A stretch of DNA of 64,000 nucleotides, from contig NZ_JAPVOT010000007.1 in assembly GCF_027257845.1 (NCBI RefSeq), positions 1-64,000 on the forward strand. The letters are read 5' to 3'. The notes under the pieces were generated by a model. That model saw only the letters and a program-made list of their open reading frames with translations. It was not told the origin of the DNA and made no database searches. A program made the position numbers and the translations under genes. Position 1 is the stretch's first letter. Every line of letters starts with the position of its first letter. This stretch comes from Alteromonas sp. BMJM2 (GTDB taxonomy: Bacteria > Pseudomonadota > Gammaproteobacteria > Enterobacterales > Alteromonadaceae). Shown piece after piece: positions 53,630 to 62,969 of this stretch.

Positions 53630-56600
53630 GCTTAAGCTCCTTAACTTCTTGGCTTAGTTCTTTCACTGCGTTGACTAGCAAACCAATAACAGACATAGGA
53701 CTAACACTAAGCATACCTTCAGAATCCTCTCCTACGCCCTCTGGGAGAACTTCTCGAAGATCCTGAGCAATGATTGAAGCCATGCGTTTATTGAGGTTGA
53801 TTTCGTCGTATGTGTAGCCGCTTAGAGCGTTTACACGCTCCAGCGCGTTATCGATAGGCTTAAGGTTACGCTTAACACGAATATCAGAACGTGCCCTAGT
53901 ATCAGCACTTGATACTTCACCACTAACGTACACATCAGAATTGAAGACTTTTTTATTACCGTTGTAGTCTGAAAGTACATTAACACCTGAAACTTCTGAC
54001 TCATGCAATACTTTCATTGAGTTAGTTCCGCGATACTTATTGTACCCTTGGAACCACGCTTCTGAGATACTATACCTAGCTCCATCAATTCTAAGAGCCG
54101 CCCAAGTAGTACCTTGGTACACGCAGTAAACAATCTGAAAATCCATGTTGTACTGCTGACTTGAGGTGTAATCTAGGTAATAGTTTGGTGCCATACCACC
54201 TGAAGAGTTTGCTGAAAAACCAAAGTTTACTACGTTTAAGTGTCGGTTTGCGGAAGTTCTTTGCGTTATCAACTGACCTATAACATTGTTGTCACCGCCT
54301 GACGCATAGGGACACAATAGTATTACTGCTTTACCTTGTGGAGAAGACGCACTATCAACTTTATCTGCAATACCGTTAATAGGTATCATGTAATCTTCGT
54401 GAGTATGGTAATGCTGCTTCAACGCAAACCTGTTAGTACGTTCAACCCAATCAACAAAACCTGTCTGATTAACAAAACGCATATAGTTGTCATTACCGTT
54501 GTCGTTCCTAAAACAAACATCAGCACCGTCAGGAAGAGAGCCTTGATTGTTGTAAGAACTTCTGAACAAACGTGCGTAAACATCATTTGAACCGTTACGC
54601 ACTACTACTGTGTCTCTTGCTTCACTTACGGAGGGCAAATAACCATGTATTCTATCAGCGTCCAGTCCAGACCCTGAACCATCATTTGCGCTGTGCCATA
54701 TAGAGTTGCCATTAACTGTAGGGGTCTTAGTGAAAACAACCTCACTGTTGTTGTAGCGGTAACTAAATACGGCAGTTCTAGTGCCATTATCTAAACGATA
54801 GAACGTAACAGTATCTGCAATTTCCCCATTGGCCCATACTGGCGTTCCATCCCCATTGTAAGACATGCCACCACCGTAAGTGGTGCTTTGCCCTACTTCT
54901 ACTGCCCCTGTACCTTGTGAGTCACCGTATGCTCTTATCAATGAACGTCCAGAATCATTCGACTTAACATTCAGAGTCGTGTCCGTGCCAGCATCAATAG
55001 TGAGGTTACCAGTCATCGTATCTGACGTATCTGAACGTAAGAACGATGTTGAGTTAAGACCATCTAGTTTTGTTGCGTTGACCTCTGATAGTCCAGCACC
55101 GTTACCATAAAAACCTACTGTGGTGATGTAGTTACTAGAACCATAAACCCTTATTTGCCCATCAACCTGCACACTACTGTCAAAGTAATATTGCTCCCTG
55201 TCCGTGTAGAAGTGCATGTAACCTTCATTGTTAGCACCAATACGGACATAACCTGAGTCATTCTGTATTTGTAAAATATCGTTAGAAGATACATTAAGTC
55301 TTACTCTCCCTTTTAGTCTTATATCTGTAGCAGGGTTTAAGTTAAGAAAACCAGAAAATGTACCTATGATTCCATTCGCTGTGTTGTACATCTCGTTATT
55401 ATCTATTGCCCATCCGGAACTACTGCTACCGATATTGAGCCAAGCACCGCTCCAACTAGAACCTCCTATAGTCCCTCCACCAGTTATTGTTATTTTTGAC
55501 GAGTCAAGAGTACCCTTAAAATTAGCATGAAGTTCCCTAAGAGTAAGGCTGTTACCGCTTGTAACATGCAACCCATCTTTGTTTGCACGTAATTGATAGT
55601 AAAAACGACTACCTTGATGAAATAATATTGAAACTTCCCCAGACGCAGAACCCTCTGGCGCATATAACTCTAAGTGATTTTTATACTCACCAAATGTGTG
55701 GGCATTTTTTATAAACTTTTTAGGGTCTTGTTGAAAAGGTAAATAAGCATCACCAATTGTACCTAATTCATTATAAGTGGGCTTGTGTCCTTCGTGGTAA
55801 ATCTTCTTGGCTGACCCAGCAACATCAAAATACATAACACCGCTTTGATTGCGTAAAACAATGCTAGTGCCCGTTGTGTCGTTCATAGTGAGGGTAGGCT
55901 GCGCATTGGATATTGTCAGGTTACCTGTCGTTGACTCATCGGTGTTCTTACGCATGTACCCTGATAAGTCCATAGCGTTACGTAGGTCGTCAGGAGTGTA
56001 AACATAACTTTCTGTGCTACTACCTTGTGATCCCCAAATGTGCGAAATAGTGCCAGTACCCCACTGCCAATTTAGTCCAACGTTGTTAACATTACTTAAA
56101 CCAACCTCAGACTTAGTAGGCCAGCGGGTTGCTGTTTCCGGCTTACCAGTAACACTGCCCCAACTAAAACTTGCACCTCCGTCACCATCTTCCGATACAC
56201 TGAATGACGCTTCACTTCCAGATGGGAAGTTTGATGACATGCTTGAAAAGTTAACCCAGTAAGTGACTTCAGAGTCATCAGGCGCACCTGTGTCGTCGAA
56301 AGCAATATTGAAGTTAAGTGTACGAACGTACTGGTTAAATCCCTGTTCTGAGAAGTCTTCTACTGTACCTTGAAAGTCATACTCTTTGATTACAGTACCG
56401 TCACGAACAATCTTAGCTATTACACGCGGAGCCGCTGGATAGTTTGGGCCAGATACTGTGTCATTTGCTGAACCAGATAAGCTAACTCTTACTGGCTTAG
56501 TGCCATGAGGGATAGAGCCAAGGACGTAGTTAGTTTGTGTTATTGGGTTAATCTCGTAGGAGCGTATACCTCCAGTCGCAGCTGCTAAGTTACCCACTTG

Positions 56601-59600
56601 ACCAATAATGAAATCAATAACTTCTTGGCTCAAACTATTTTTGAATATAGACGCTGGAGTTAACCATCGACCATTAACTACACCATCACCAGTAGAAGTA
56701 ACGTTAAAAAGCGTTTTACCACCAACCGTTGCATTAAGTAAGTTTTCAGTGCCACTCATTACAACTTGGTTATTGCCACTTATGGCTTTAACGCTGCCTG
56801 TAACTGTGATGTTTTCAGCAAATAAATCTTCTACATCAATTTTATCAGCAGACACTGCTTTAGCTGCCAAAGAGTCAGTAGTTACTGTGCCTTTGGTAAG
56901 TATGTCTCCATTAACTACTAGTGATGGTTCTGTCCAACCACTACCGTTAAAACGCTTAACAGTGCTGTTAGTGTTACCGTTATTTTTGTAAGTTAAATGA
57001 TCATTTTCTTTTGGTGCAAAACCAAAGGTGTTAGTGAAGTTAGTTGTTGCAGTTGAGTCCGTTGGGAAGTTTCCTGAACTGTTTACAATAGTGTAAAAGC
57101 CTGGGCCTATAGAACCATCTCTGCCATCATTACCATCTGAACCATCAGCCCCATCTGTGCCTTTATCACCTTCAAACTTTTTCCACTCATATTTACTAGG
57201 GTCTGAGCTATCGGTCTGATTAAAGTCAACGTAAGTACCAATGTACTTACCAGAGTTTTGATTGAAATTGCTAGTACCAGTGGCGTTGTCAGCGTAAGCA
57301 ATGTGCAGGTAACTTGTTTTTCCATCTACGCCATCAACTCCAGGAATACCATCTGTACCGTCTTGGCCTTGAGCACCTTCCCAAAGTTTCCACGTATATT
57401 TTGCAGGGTCGCTACTATCAGAAGGGTTACCGTCTACATAAGTGCCGACATATTTACCAGAACTTTGATTGAATCCAGACGTACCTGTTGAGTTATTGGC
57501 GTAAGCGATATGGAAATAATTAGACTCCCCATCTGCACCGGCAGGGCCAGGAGTACCGTCATTACCTCTTGGGCCTTGTGGCCCAGTTGCCCCCTTTTCA
57601 CCTTTTATCTTTGATGCGGAACTCCATGAACCTCCAGTCCCGTTTGTGACTGTGCGCTCTCTACGGTAAACATCACCGTCAACCATCGGGGTATGCCAAG
57701 CACTTGAGCCATTAACGCTGTACTGGTATTCAACGTAAACGGTATCTCCATCTGATCCGTCATTGCCATCGTAGGCACGAATATCAGATTCACTGCTGAT
57801 GTTAGTACCATCATCGAGTATCAACTGACCTCGAATAACTCCACGCTTATTAACGGTGTCAAAACTAATAAACGGCTCGTTAGTTTCATCGTTAAGAATG
57901 TTTACCTTGCTGCCAAGTAAGTCTAAGTTACTTTGCGATTGATCGCCTGAAGCGTCTGTAGCAACAATACCAGTAATGCGCCCATCTAAGTCAGTACCTA
58001 AGAATGCACGGGTAGCTATATTCCCAACATCATCAGTCAATGCTTGAAAGAATGTACCTGCGTTACCTGATACCACTGTACCGTCAGGTTTAGTAATTGA
58101 AACACTGACTTTATCCATTGCTTCAGATAAAGGTAATTGAGCCCATGTTCCGCCATTGGCTTCACATGTTTCTTTGGTCGTATCTTCACTTATTGCATCG
58201 TCAATTGTGCAGTAACCTACTACAGACAAAGTGTAATTTTTGGCACTGGCTAATGAAGTACCGATGTCAGAAACCATCTCAACTTTTAGTTCTTCCACCA
58301 ACTGAGCAGACGCTTGATCTCCTTCAACACGTGCTGTGGATTCGCTGGTAATTTTAGAACTTAAAGACGAATCTTCAGTATCTACTTTAGCTTCAAGGGT
58401 GTTTATCTTTTGGGATAGGGCTTCATCTTCAGAAGCACGAGTAGTCACTTCTTCATCGAAAACAGCTTGTGCTATACCGCCAGACCCGCCTTCTAGGTTC
58501 TCAAAAGACGACTCTAGATTTGTCGTTCTTGTTGCAATGGCTTCTAACGCATTTGCCCGGGTAGTAGACTCTTCGTTTATCAGTGCGTTTGTTGCACTCA
58601 GTGTTTCACCTAAACCATTAAAACTAGATTCAAGTGTTAGCGTTCTACCGGCCACTGATTCCAGTTCAGTTGTAAACGAAGTCAGTTCTTCTTGTACTGT
58701 TGACTCTACCGCTGCAATGTCAGAAGTAACTTTAGTGTCTAACGCTGTGACCTCACTTGCTAAGGCTTCCGTAGCAGAGGTTTGGCTTATCATTTCATTA
58801 GTGATACGAGAATTAAGTGTACTCTCCGCTGTATCAAAGCCAGTCCTAATATCGGTAATTTGTGATGCAGTTGCAGACTCGTTAGTAGCGCGGCTTGTGC
58901 GTTCCACATCAATAGCTGCGTTTATCTCAGCCACATCATTCACAATCTTGGCATTCAAGCTATCAACAGAGGAAGCCAATACTTCTTGAGCATTAACCCT
59001 AGCAGTACGTTCGTTAAGAATGTTGGCTTCTCTTAAGCTTTTCTCATTTGCAATGCTGGCCGTTAACTCGTCTTTTGTCTGCGCAAGTGCTGCGTCAGCA
59101 GAAACTTGTGCTAACTCAATTCGACTGATCTCAGCTAATCGAGTTTCTTTCTCCGTACTGACTTCAGCCGTTAACGTGTTAACTCTTTCAATTAACGCAT
59201 TACTGCCATCAACCATCAGAGTCAGTTGCTCGTTTAACAAAGCAATTGCGTTTTCACTTTGAAGACCGAGACGACTCTCTATTTGCACCATGTTACTTGT
59301 GACTGTAGCTACCGACTCGTTGATTAACGTGAGAGCTTCTGAGAGGTTCTCTGCTGCGAGTTTTTCTAAGTTAAGGTAAGCGCCAAGGTATGAGTTATTA
59401 AGTCGGCTCTCAAGGGTACTGAGGCTGTCAATTAGACCATTAAGGCCCAGTATGTTGAGAAGGTTGCTTCCTTCTTCTGTTGGAAGTACCTCTACTACTT
59501 CTGATTCTGGAGTGATCTCACCTGCGTAAGTCTCACCGACAAGCCAATAGAAATAAGTAACACCTGGGTAAGCATTATCAGTGAATGTTTGCGCTTGGCT

Positions 59601-59945
59601 ATCGCCCACGCAAACGGCAGTTTGGAAGTCATTAGAGTCAGACCGATAAACTTTTGTCACCTTATGGTGATTCGGTACGTTTGTTTCGATCCATGATAAG
59701 AAGATACGCACAAAAGAACGCTCACTAACAAACCCACCAAAGCGAGTTGTGTTAGCTGATTTGTCACTCATGTAACCGTCACCGCTGCCGCCAAGATTAA
59801 AGAACGACAGTAGACCACTTTGTGTAACTTCAATTACATGTTCGTTTTCACCAACAATGTTTTCATTGCCAGCAGTGATAGTCAGTGAGTCTTTAGGTTC
59901 CAGCGTACTGACAACAGAAACGTCTTCTACATCTATCTCACTCAT
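53616..59945 (-). CDS. Giant tail fiber with coiled coil, collagen-like repeats and S74 chaperone
   Basis: 2109 aa. Order: N-terminal part with a fibronectin-like segment (about 75-150); a very long heptad coiled coil (about 165-580); a lambda gpJ-like segment ISFDTVNKRGVIRG near 700; then Gly-x-y collagen runs alternating with two nearly identical 60-residue modules (SNYFHIAYANNSTGTS and SYLHIAYADNATGTS, about 780-945); a long beta region; and a C-terminal peptidase S74 domain with S2020 and K2025 in SDIRVKRN. S74 chaperones cleave themselves off after trimer assembly. It determines host range. Confidence 0.88.
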   Translation of the reverse strand: MSEIDVEDVSVVSTLEPKDSLTITAGNENIVGENEHVIEVTQSGLLSFFNLGGSGDGYMSDKSANTTRFGGFVSERSFVRIFLSWIETNVPNHHKVTKVYRSDSNDFQTAVCVGDSQAQTFTDNAYPGVTYFYWLVGETYAGEITPESEVVEVLPTEEGSNLLNILGLNGLIDSLSTLESRLNNSYLGAYLNLEKLAAENLSEALTLINESVATVTSNMVQIESRLGLQSENAIALLNEQLTLMVDGSNALIERVNTLTAEVSTEKETRLAEISRIELAQVSADAALAQTKDELTASIANEKSLREANILNERTARVNAQEVLASSVDSLNAKIVNDVAEINAAIDVERTSRATNESATASQITDIRTGFDTAESTLNSRITNEMISQTSATEALASEVTALDTKVTSDIAAVESTVQEELTSFTTELESVAGRTLTLESSFNGLGETLSATNALINEESTTRANALEAIATRTTNLESSFENLEGGSGGIAQAVFDEEVTTRASEDEALSQKINTLEAKVDTEDSSLSSKITSESTARVEGDQASAQLVEELKVEMVSDIGTSLASAKNYTLSVVGYCTIDDAISEDTTKETCEANGGTWAQLPLSEAMDKVSVSITKPDGTVVSGNAGTFFQALTDDVGNIATRAFLGTDLDGRITGIVATDASGDQSQSNLDLLGSKVNILNDETNEPFISFDTVNKRGVIRGQLILDDGTNISSESDIRAYDGNDGSDGDTVYVEYQYSVNGSSAWHTPMVDGDVYRRERTVTNGTGGSWSSASKIKGEKGATGPQGPRGNDGTPGPAGADGESNYFHIAYANNSTGTSGFNQSSGKYVGTYVDGNPSDSSDPAKYTWKLWEGAQGQDGTDGIPGVDGVDGKTSYLHIAYADNATGTSNFNQNSGKYIGTYVDFNQTDSSDPSKYEWKKFEGDKGTDGADGSDGNDGRDGSIGPGFYTIVNSSGNFPTDSTATTNFTNTFGFAPKENDHLTYKNNGNTNSTVKRFNGSGWTEPSLVVNGDILTKGTVTTDSLAAKAVSADKIDVEDLFAENITVTGSVKAISGNNQVVMSGTENLLNATVGGKTLFNVTSTGDGVVNGRWLTPASIFKNSLSQEVIDFIIGQVGNLAAATGGIRSYEINPITQTNYVLGSIPHGTKPVRVSLSGSANDTVSGPNYPAAPRVIAKIVRDGTVIKEYDFQGTVEDFSEQGFNQYVRTLNFNIAFDDTGAPDDSEVTYWVNFSSMSSNFPSGSEASFSVSEDGDGGASFSWGSVTGKPETATRWPTKSEVGLSNVNNVGLNWQWGTGTISHIWGSQGSSTESYVYTPDDLRNAMDLSGYMRKNTDESTTGNLTISNAQPTLTMNDTTGTSIVLRNQSGVMYFDVAGSAKKIYHEGHKPTYNELGTIGDAYLPFQQDPKKFIKNAHTFGEYKNHLELYAPEGSASGEVSILFHQGSRFYYQLRANKDGLHVTSGNSLTLRELHANFKGTLDSSKITITGGGTIGGSSWSGAWLNIGSSSSGWAIDNNEMYNTANGIIGTFSGFLNLNPATDIRLKGRVRLNVSSNDILQIQNDSGYVRIGANNEGYMHFYTDREQYYFDSSVQVDGQIRVYGSSNYITTVGFYGNGAGLSEVNATKLDGLNSTSFLRSDTSDTMTGNLTIDAGTDTTLNVKSNDSGRSLIRAYGDSQGTGAVEVGQSTTYGGGMSYNGDGTPVWANGEIADTVTFYRLDNGTRTAVFSYRYNNSEVVFTKTPTVNGNSIWHSANDGSGSGLDADRIHGYLPSVSEARDTVVVRNGSNDVYARLFRSSYNNQGSLPDGADVCFRNDNGNDNYMRFVNQTGFVDWVERTNRFALKQHYHTHEDYMIPINGIADKVDSASSPQGKAVILLCPYASGGDNNVIGQLITQRTSANRHLNVVNFGFSANSSGGMAPNYYLDYTSSQQYNMDFQIVYCVYQGTTWAALRIDGARYSISEAWFQGYNKYRGTNSMKVLHESEVSGVNVLSDYNGNKKVFNSDVYVSGEVSSADTRARSDIRVKRNLKPIDNALERVNALSGYTYDEINLNKRMASIIAQDLREVLPEGVGEDSEGMLSVSPMSVIGLLVNAVKELSQEVKELKHGNL

Positions 59946-60292
59946 TAATCATCTCCCGCAGGTACGATATTCTCAACAACTTCAACACTCGTTTGAAGGA
60001 GGGTTAGTACATGACCATCTGTGTTGGTGAGCGTAGCGCCAATAAGGAACTTAGATGAGAAGTCTTCTCCGAGAATACCTACGGTGTCAGTAGGCTCAAT
60101 GACAAAAGAGATTTTGCCGTTAGGCCCGTCAATCGTCGCTGTCTTGGTTACAACTGAATTTGAACTTAGTGACGGACGCAGTACTAACTTTGATGTGTAG
60201 CCTGTAATGTCTATTGGATTACCGTCTTTGTCTTTGTAAATCAAAGTAAGAGGGTAATGACTATTTGTGTATAGCTTTGAGAGGGGTTGCAT
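59945..60292 (-). CDS. BppU-like/fiber-base protein
   Basis: 115 aa. The sequence YPLTLIYKDKDGNPIDITGYTSKLVLRPS resembles the N-terminal module of baseplate upper proteins (BppU) and other small phage beta domains of about 100 residues. It is coupled by TAATG to the giant fiber gene, so it probably forms the fiber attachment point. It is first of the leftward tail transcript; the 147 bp upstream, shared with the plus-strand cassette, should contain divergent promoters. Confidence 0.6.
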   Translation of the reverse strand: MQPLSKLYTNSHYPLTLIYKDKDGNPIDITGYTSKLVLRPSLSSNSVVTKTATIDGPNGKISFVIEPTDTVGILGEDFSSKFLIGATLTNTDGHVLTLLQTSVEVVENIVPAGDD

Positions 60293-60439
60293 GTTGTACC
60301 TCGTTGCGAGATTGGGGGTAAGAAGGTGTTTACTTTGGGGGAGTGTTTAAGGTAAGTTTCAGGTGCTGGAGCAATTCCAGTCCTCTCCATCATGCATTGC
60401 GCATGATAATTCCCCCATACCCTCCACATAGGTTCTACT

Positions 60440-60679
60440 ATGCTTCGTATCTACGGATATAAGGGGTGTCACTACTGCGACATGGCTCAAGAGCTATTGA
60501 AAGCTAAAGGCATACCTTACAATTATTATGACATCAAATCTCCCGAACAAAAAGACAAACTCTCCGAGCTAAAAGAGCAAGGTCTAACTACCGTACCGCA
60601 AGTCTACAAAGATGATAAGCACGTTGGTGGTTACAACGAGCTTTACTCAGCAGTCATGTTGGGGGCAATTAGCAAATGA
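60440..60679 (+). CDS. Glutaredoxin
   Basis: 79 aa with the thioredoxin fold and active-site CHYC at residues 10-13 (YKGCHYCDMAQ); the cis-proline TTVPQ and the GGYNEL helix of glutaredoxins are present. Phage glutaredoxins supply electrons to ribonucleotide reductase (as T4 nrdC does); no reductase gene is in this window. It overlaps the endolysin gene by 4 bp (ATGA). Confidence 0.93.
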   Translation: MLRIYGYKGCHYCDMAQELLKAKGIPYNYYDIKSPEQKDKLSELKEQGLTTVPQVYKDDKHVGGYNELYSAVMLGAISK

Positions 60680-61032
60680 ACAGCATAGCAAAACATTTCT
60701 TACGCAGTGAATTTGCGTGCAAATGCGGTTGTGGTTTTGACACCGTTGACGTTGAACTACTGGACATACTGAAGTGGTTAAGAGATTACTTTGGTGAGCC
60801 AATCACAATTACATCAGGTTGTCGTTGTGTTGCACATAACGCAGCAGAAGGTGGTGCTGATCAGTCATTCCATTTATTTGGTAAAGCTGCAGACATCAAA
60901 GTTCGTAACGTAAGTGCTCGTGAAGTATACGAAGCTCTAGTCGAAAACTACACCTACCAATTTGGCTTCATCGAGTACTCTTCTTGGGTACACGTGGATT
61001 CTCGCGCATTTGCTTACCATGAGGAACTATAA
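60676..61032 (+). CDS. M15 family peptidoglycan endopeptidase (endolysin)
   Basis: 118 aa. The zinc ligands of the M15_3/VanY-like family are visible: H in SFHLFGKAADI with the following D, and the closing HVD in SSWVHVDSR. The N-terminal SEFACKCGCG is also typical. It cuts peptide cross-links in the wall at the end of infection. N4 itself uses an N-acetylmuramidase, so the lysis module has been exchanged here. Start and stop overlap both neighbours. Confidence 0.9.
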   Translation: MNSIAKHFLRSEFACKCGCGFDTVDVELLDILKWLRDYFGEPITITSGCRCVAHNAAEGGADQSFHLFGKAADIKVRNVSAREVYEALVENYTYQFGFIEYSSWVHVDSRAFAYHEEL

Positions 61033-61535
61033 TGGACTTTAACTGGAAAGATATTAAGTCAATGGTAGGCAAGTACGCTCCGCTACTTGCCACTGTAATT
61101 GGTGGGCCTAAAGCCTTTGCAGCACAAGCCTTAATAGGTAAAGCACTCGGTGTTGATTCAACTCCACAGGCAGTAGGTAAAGCCCTCTCTGACCCATACA
61201 GTGATAATCACGCTAAGATACTTAAGCTTGAGCAAGAAAACGAACGTGAACTTGCAAAGCTGGCCTTAGAGTCAGAACGTGTTGAGTTAGAAGACAGAGA
61301 TAAAGCACGACAAGCCAATGAAGAAAGTGATATGCCCGCGATTATCGTCATGGCGCTTACTTTCATGGCCGGTGCTTATGGCTACTCACTTATGTTCTTT
61401 GATATTAGCGAACAGAACCGCGCACTGGTTACCGTGTTTGCGACACAGCTCATGACTTTATGGGGAGGTGCAGTAGCGTATTGGGTAGGAACTTCTAAGA
61501 AAAAAATGAAAGAAGTAAAATCGCCTGAAAAGTGA
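61032..61535 (+). CDS. Three-helix-type holin
   Basis: 167 aa, coupled by TAATG to the endolysin. A mildly hydrophobic segment at about 15-45, a charged coil at 55-100 (EQENERELAKLALES) and two strong membrane helices at about 103-125 and 133-152 match the 3TM_holin family. A basic tail ends the chain. It would permeabilise the membrane for the M15 enzyme. Confidence 0.78.
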   Translation: MDFNWKDIKSMVGKYAPLLATVIGGPKAFAAQALIGKALGVDSTPQAVGKALSDPYSDNHAKILKLEQENERELAKLALESERVELEDRDKARQANEESDMPAIIVMALTFMAGAYGYSLMFFDISEQNRALVTVFATQLMTLWGGAVAYWVGTSKKKMKEVKSPEK

Positions 61536-61567
61536 CTTATCTACCTAAAATTTAGCAATTACAGACA

Positions 61568-61592
61568 AAAAACCCACAATTAAGTGGGTTTT
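61568..61592 (+). terminator. Terminator of the lysis cassette
   Basis: AAAAACCCAC and GTGGGTTTTT arms with a short loop and a T run lie about 35 nt after the holin stop codon. The A/T flanks make it usable in both directions. Confidence 0.88.
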
Positions 61593-61651
61593 TTACTTTA
61601 CTTCGGGTTCTAGCTCATTATATTGTGCGCACATATCCAGGGGGAAATGTA

Positions 61652-61873
61652 ATGTTAAATTTAAGCGGCCTAAAAAAGCTTCGTGTCGAGAACTTTCCAA
61701 GACGTTACGCATTAATTGAGGTGCGTGGTCAACGTAAACTAGCCTGTTACTTAAATGAAGAGTGGGTAATTGACTCAACGTGTAAAGGCATTAACGATAT
61801 GCTTGCTGAAGGCGTAGTTGGTGAAGAAGCGGTTCAAGGTTGGATAGACCTGCAACCTGCTACTTCCCATTAG
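61652..61873 (+). CDS. Small hypothetical phage protein
   Basis: 73 aa from the ATG at 61652, which has AGGGGG 8 nt upstream; the GTG at 61625 has none. Two basic strands (FPRRYALIEVRGQRKLACYL) and a helical C-terminus are visible. No family is recognised. Its end overlaps the convergent holin gene by 14 bp. It may be a leftover of the plus-strand cassette or a small regulator. Confidence 0.6.
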   Translation: MLNLSGLKKLRVENFPRRYALIEVRGQRKLACYLNEEWVIDSTCKGINDMLAEGVVGEEAVQGWIDLQPATSH

Positions 61874-62168
61874 CTTTGCGGCTTATAAAGATATTGGCAT
61901 AGGAGCGTATGCTTTGTGAACCAACAAAGCCTATGACTCCGCCAATGAATACCGTCCAGTTCTGATCAAGCCCCATTGCTTCAACGCCACTAGCTGCTGC
62001 TACAGCTAGAGCACCACATAAGATTGCTTCCAAACCTATACGAATAGCTGAAGTTTCTTCTTTGTCGTAAATCACGCGCAACAACGCAATGACTACGGCT
62101 AGTAGCACACTGAGCAAAGCTGGAGGGATTTCTTTGAATTGTTCAAGCATTTTGGTAGGTCTTTTCAT
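61860..62168 (-). CDS. Lambda-S-type holin
   Basis: 102 aa with three membrane segments (about 17-35, 45-65, 72-90) and a basic tail. The order of segments, with IRIGLEAILCGALAVAAASG and FIGGVIGFVGSQSIR, matches the lambda/HP1 holin family. It is the second holin gene in 1 kb and lies on the strand opposite to the first. The start has no clear SD; translation may be weak, or the start may be MLEQFKEIPP six codons later. Confidence 0.78.
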   Translation of the reverse strand: MKRPTKMLEQFKEIPPALLSVLLAVVIALLRVIYDKEETSAIRIGLEAILCGALAVAAASGVEAMGLDQNWTVFIGGVIGFVGSQSIRSYANIFISRKANGK

Positions 62169-62330
62169 GGAGGGATAGTACTTCAGTAGGTAATATACAG
62201 TGAATTTATAACGCTTTCGTTAGTTTTTTAATCCTAACAAAACATCACGTTAACTACCTCGCATACTACCTAACATCGTTGGATTACCGTTATAGACTTT
62301 CGTAGTTATTTAGTGGACTAATAAAAAACA

Positions 62331-62349
62331 AAGGGGCTAACGCCCCTTT
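62331..62349. terminator. Bidirectional terminator at the end of the right tail operon
   Basis: AAGGGGC and GCCCCTT arms with a 4-nt loop have A and T runs on either side. It lies 8 nt beyond the stop of the 74-aa gene. Confidence 0.85.
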
Positions 62350-62357
62350 TTTATGTT

Positions 62358-62582
62358 TTAAGTAGATACGGCTACTTTCGCATCCCCTGTTATCTCTGCT
62401 TTCCATTGTCCGTTGGGAAGTTCTACAGCGACCATCTCGTCTTTTTCAAAGTCTTTTAAAAGGGTATACACGTCCATGCCTTGAATTTTGGCGAAAAGCT
62501 TAACTGTGCCTGAGCCAAGTACGGTCTGGAAAAGGTATGTTCTCTCGCTAGAAGAGTGTACTTTGTTATGTTCTACTTTCAT
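62358..62582 (-). CDS. Small hypothetical phage protein
   Basis: 74 aa, mostly beta (TYLFQTVLGSGTVKLFAK ... VAVELPNGQWKAEITGDAKVAVST). It is probably a small capsid-decorating or tail-assembly barrel protein, though nothing identifies it. It is last gene of the leftward operon before the terminator. Confidence 0.55.
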   Translation of the reverse strand: MKVEHNKVHSSSERTYLFQTVLGSGTVKLFAKIQGMDVYTLLKDFEKDEMVAVELPNGQWKAEITGDAKVAVST

Positions 62583-62669
62583 TTTTTAATTCTCTGGATG
62601 ATTGAATAAGCAAGGAATGCTTATTGCGGGGTGACTCGGCAAAACCGAGCCAGTAATTTACCATGTTAA

Positions 62670-62969
62670 CTAAACAGTTTCAGTTTCAGGTTGGTAGTAG
62701 TTATCTATAAGATAGTTACCTTGCTCTTGGCTCAAGTAGACCCATCTTCCCTGGTGGTGTTTTTCATTTAATAATTTTTGATACTCTGAATCAAACTCTT
62801 GAATATCTTCAATAGTCTGCATATCAATAACAGGCTGAACCGGTTTAGTGTGCGGTTGGGCAAATAGGTAAAAGTCACCATACTCTGCAGGAGTTGGGTA
62901 GACCAATAGCATGTCTTTCAAGTCTTGGGTTTCAACCAGTTTAGTGTGTACAGCGTAAGTTTTATTCAC
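62670..62969 (-). CDS. Hypothetical tail-fiber assembly-type protein
   Basis: 99 aa, acidic, rich in Gln, Tyr and Glu, with short strands at the start and a helical C-terminus. Its start overlaps the end of the receptor-type gene by 8 bp, the usual layout of a fiber gene and its small assembly chaperone. No known family was recognised. Confidence 0.5.
   Translation of the reverse strand: MNKTYAVHTKLVETQDLKDMLLVYPTPAEYGDFYLFAQPHTKPVQPVIDMQTIEDIQEFDSEYQKLLNEKHHQGRWVYLSQEQGNYLIDNYYQPETETV

Noticed and set aside
60241-60429. Minus-strand ORF of 62 codons upstream of the tail operon
   Set aside because: It overlaps the start of the coupled 115-aa gene in another frame and the divergent promoter region; composition is not protein-like.
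60330-60430. Possible tRNA-like fold upstream of the glutaredoxin gene (GGGGGAG pairing with TTCCCCC)
   Set aside because: No T-loop consensus, no plausible anticodon arm and no CCA; only isolated small stems (CTGGA/TCCAG, TCATGC/GCATGA).
62209-62222. Hairpin TAACG-CTTT-CGTTA, which on the minus strand reads AACGAAAGCGTT, close to a remembered N4 promoter hairpin
   Set aside because: In the N4 sense it would drive rightward transcription, but all genes to the right are leftward; it lacks the AGTAGT flank and the NTCC loop. Probably chance.
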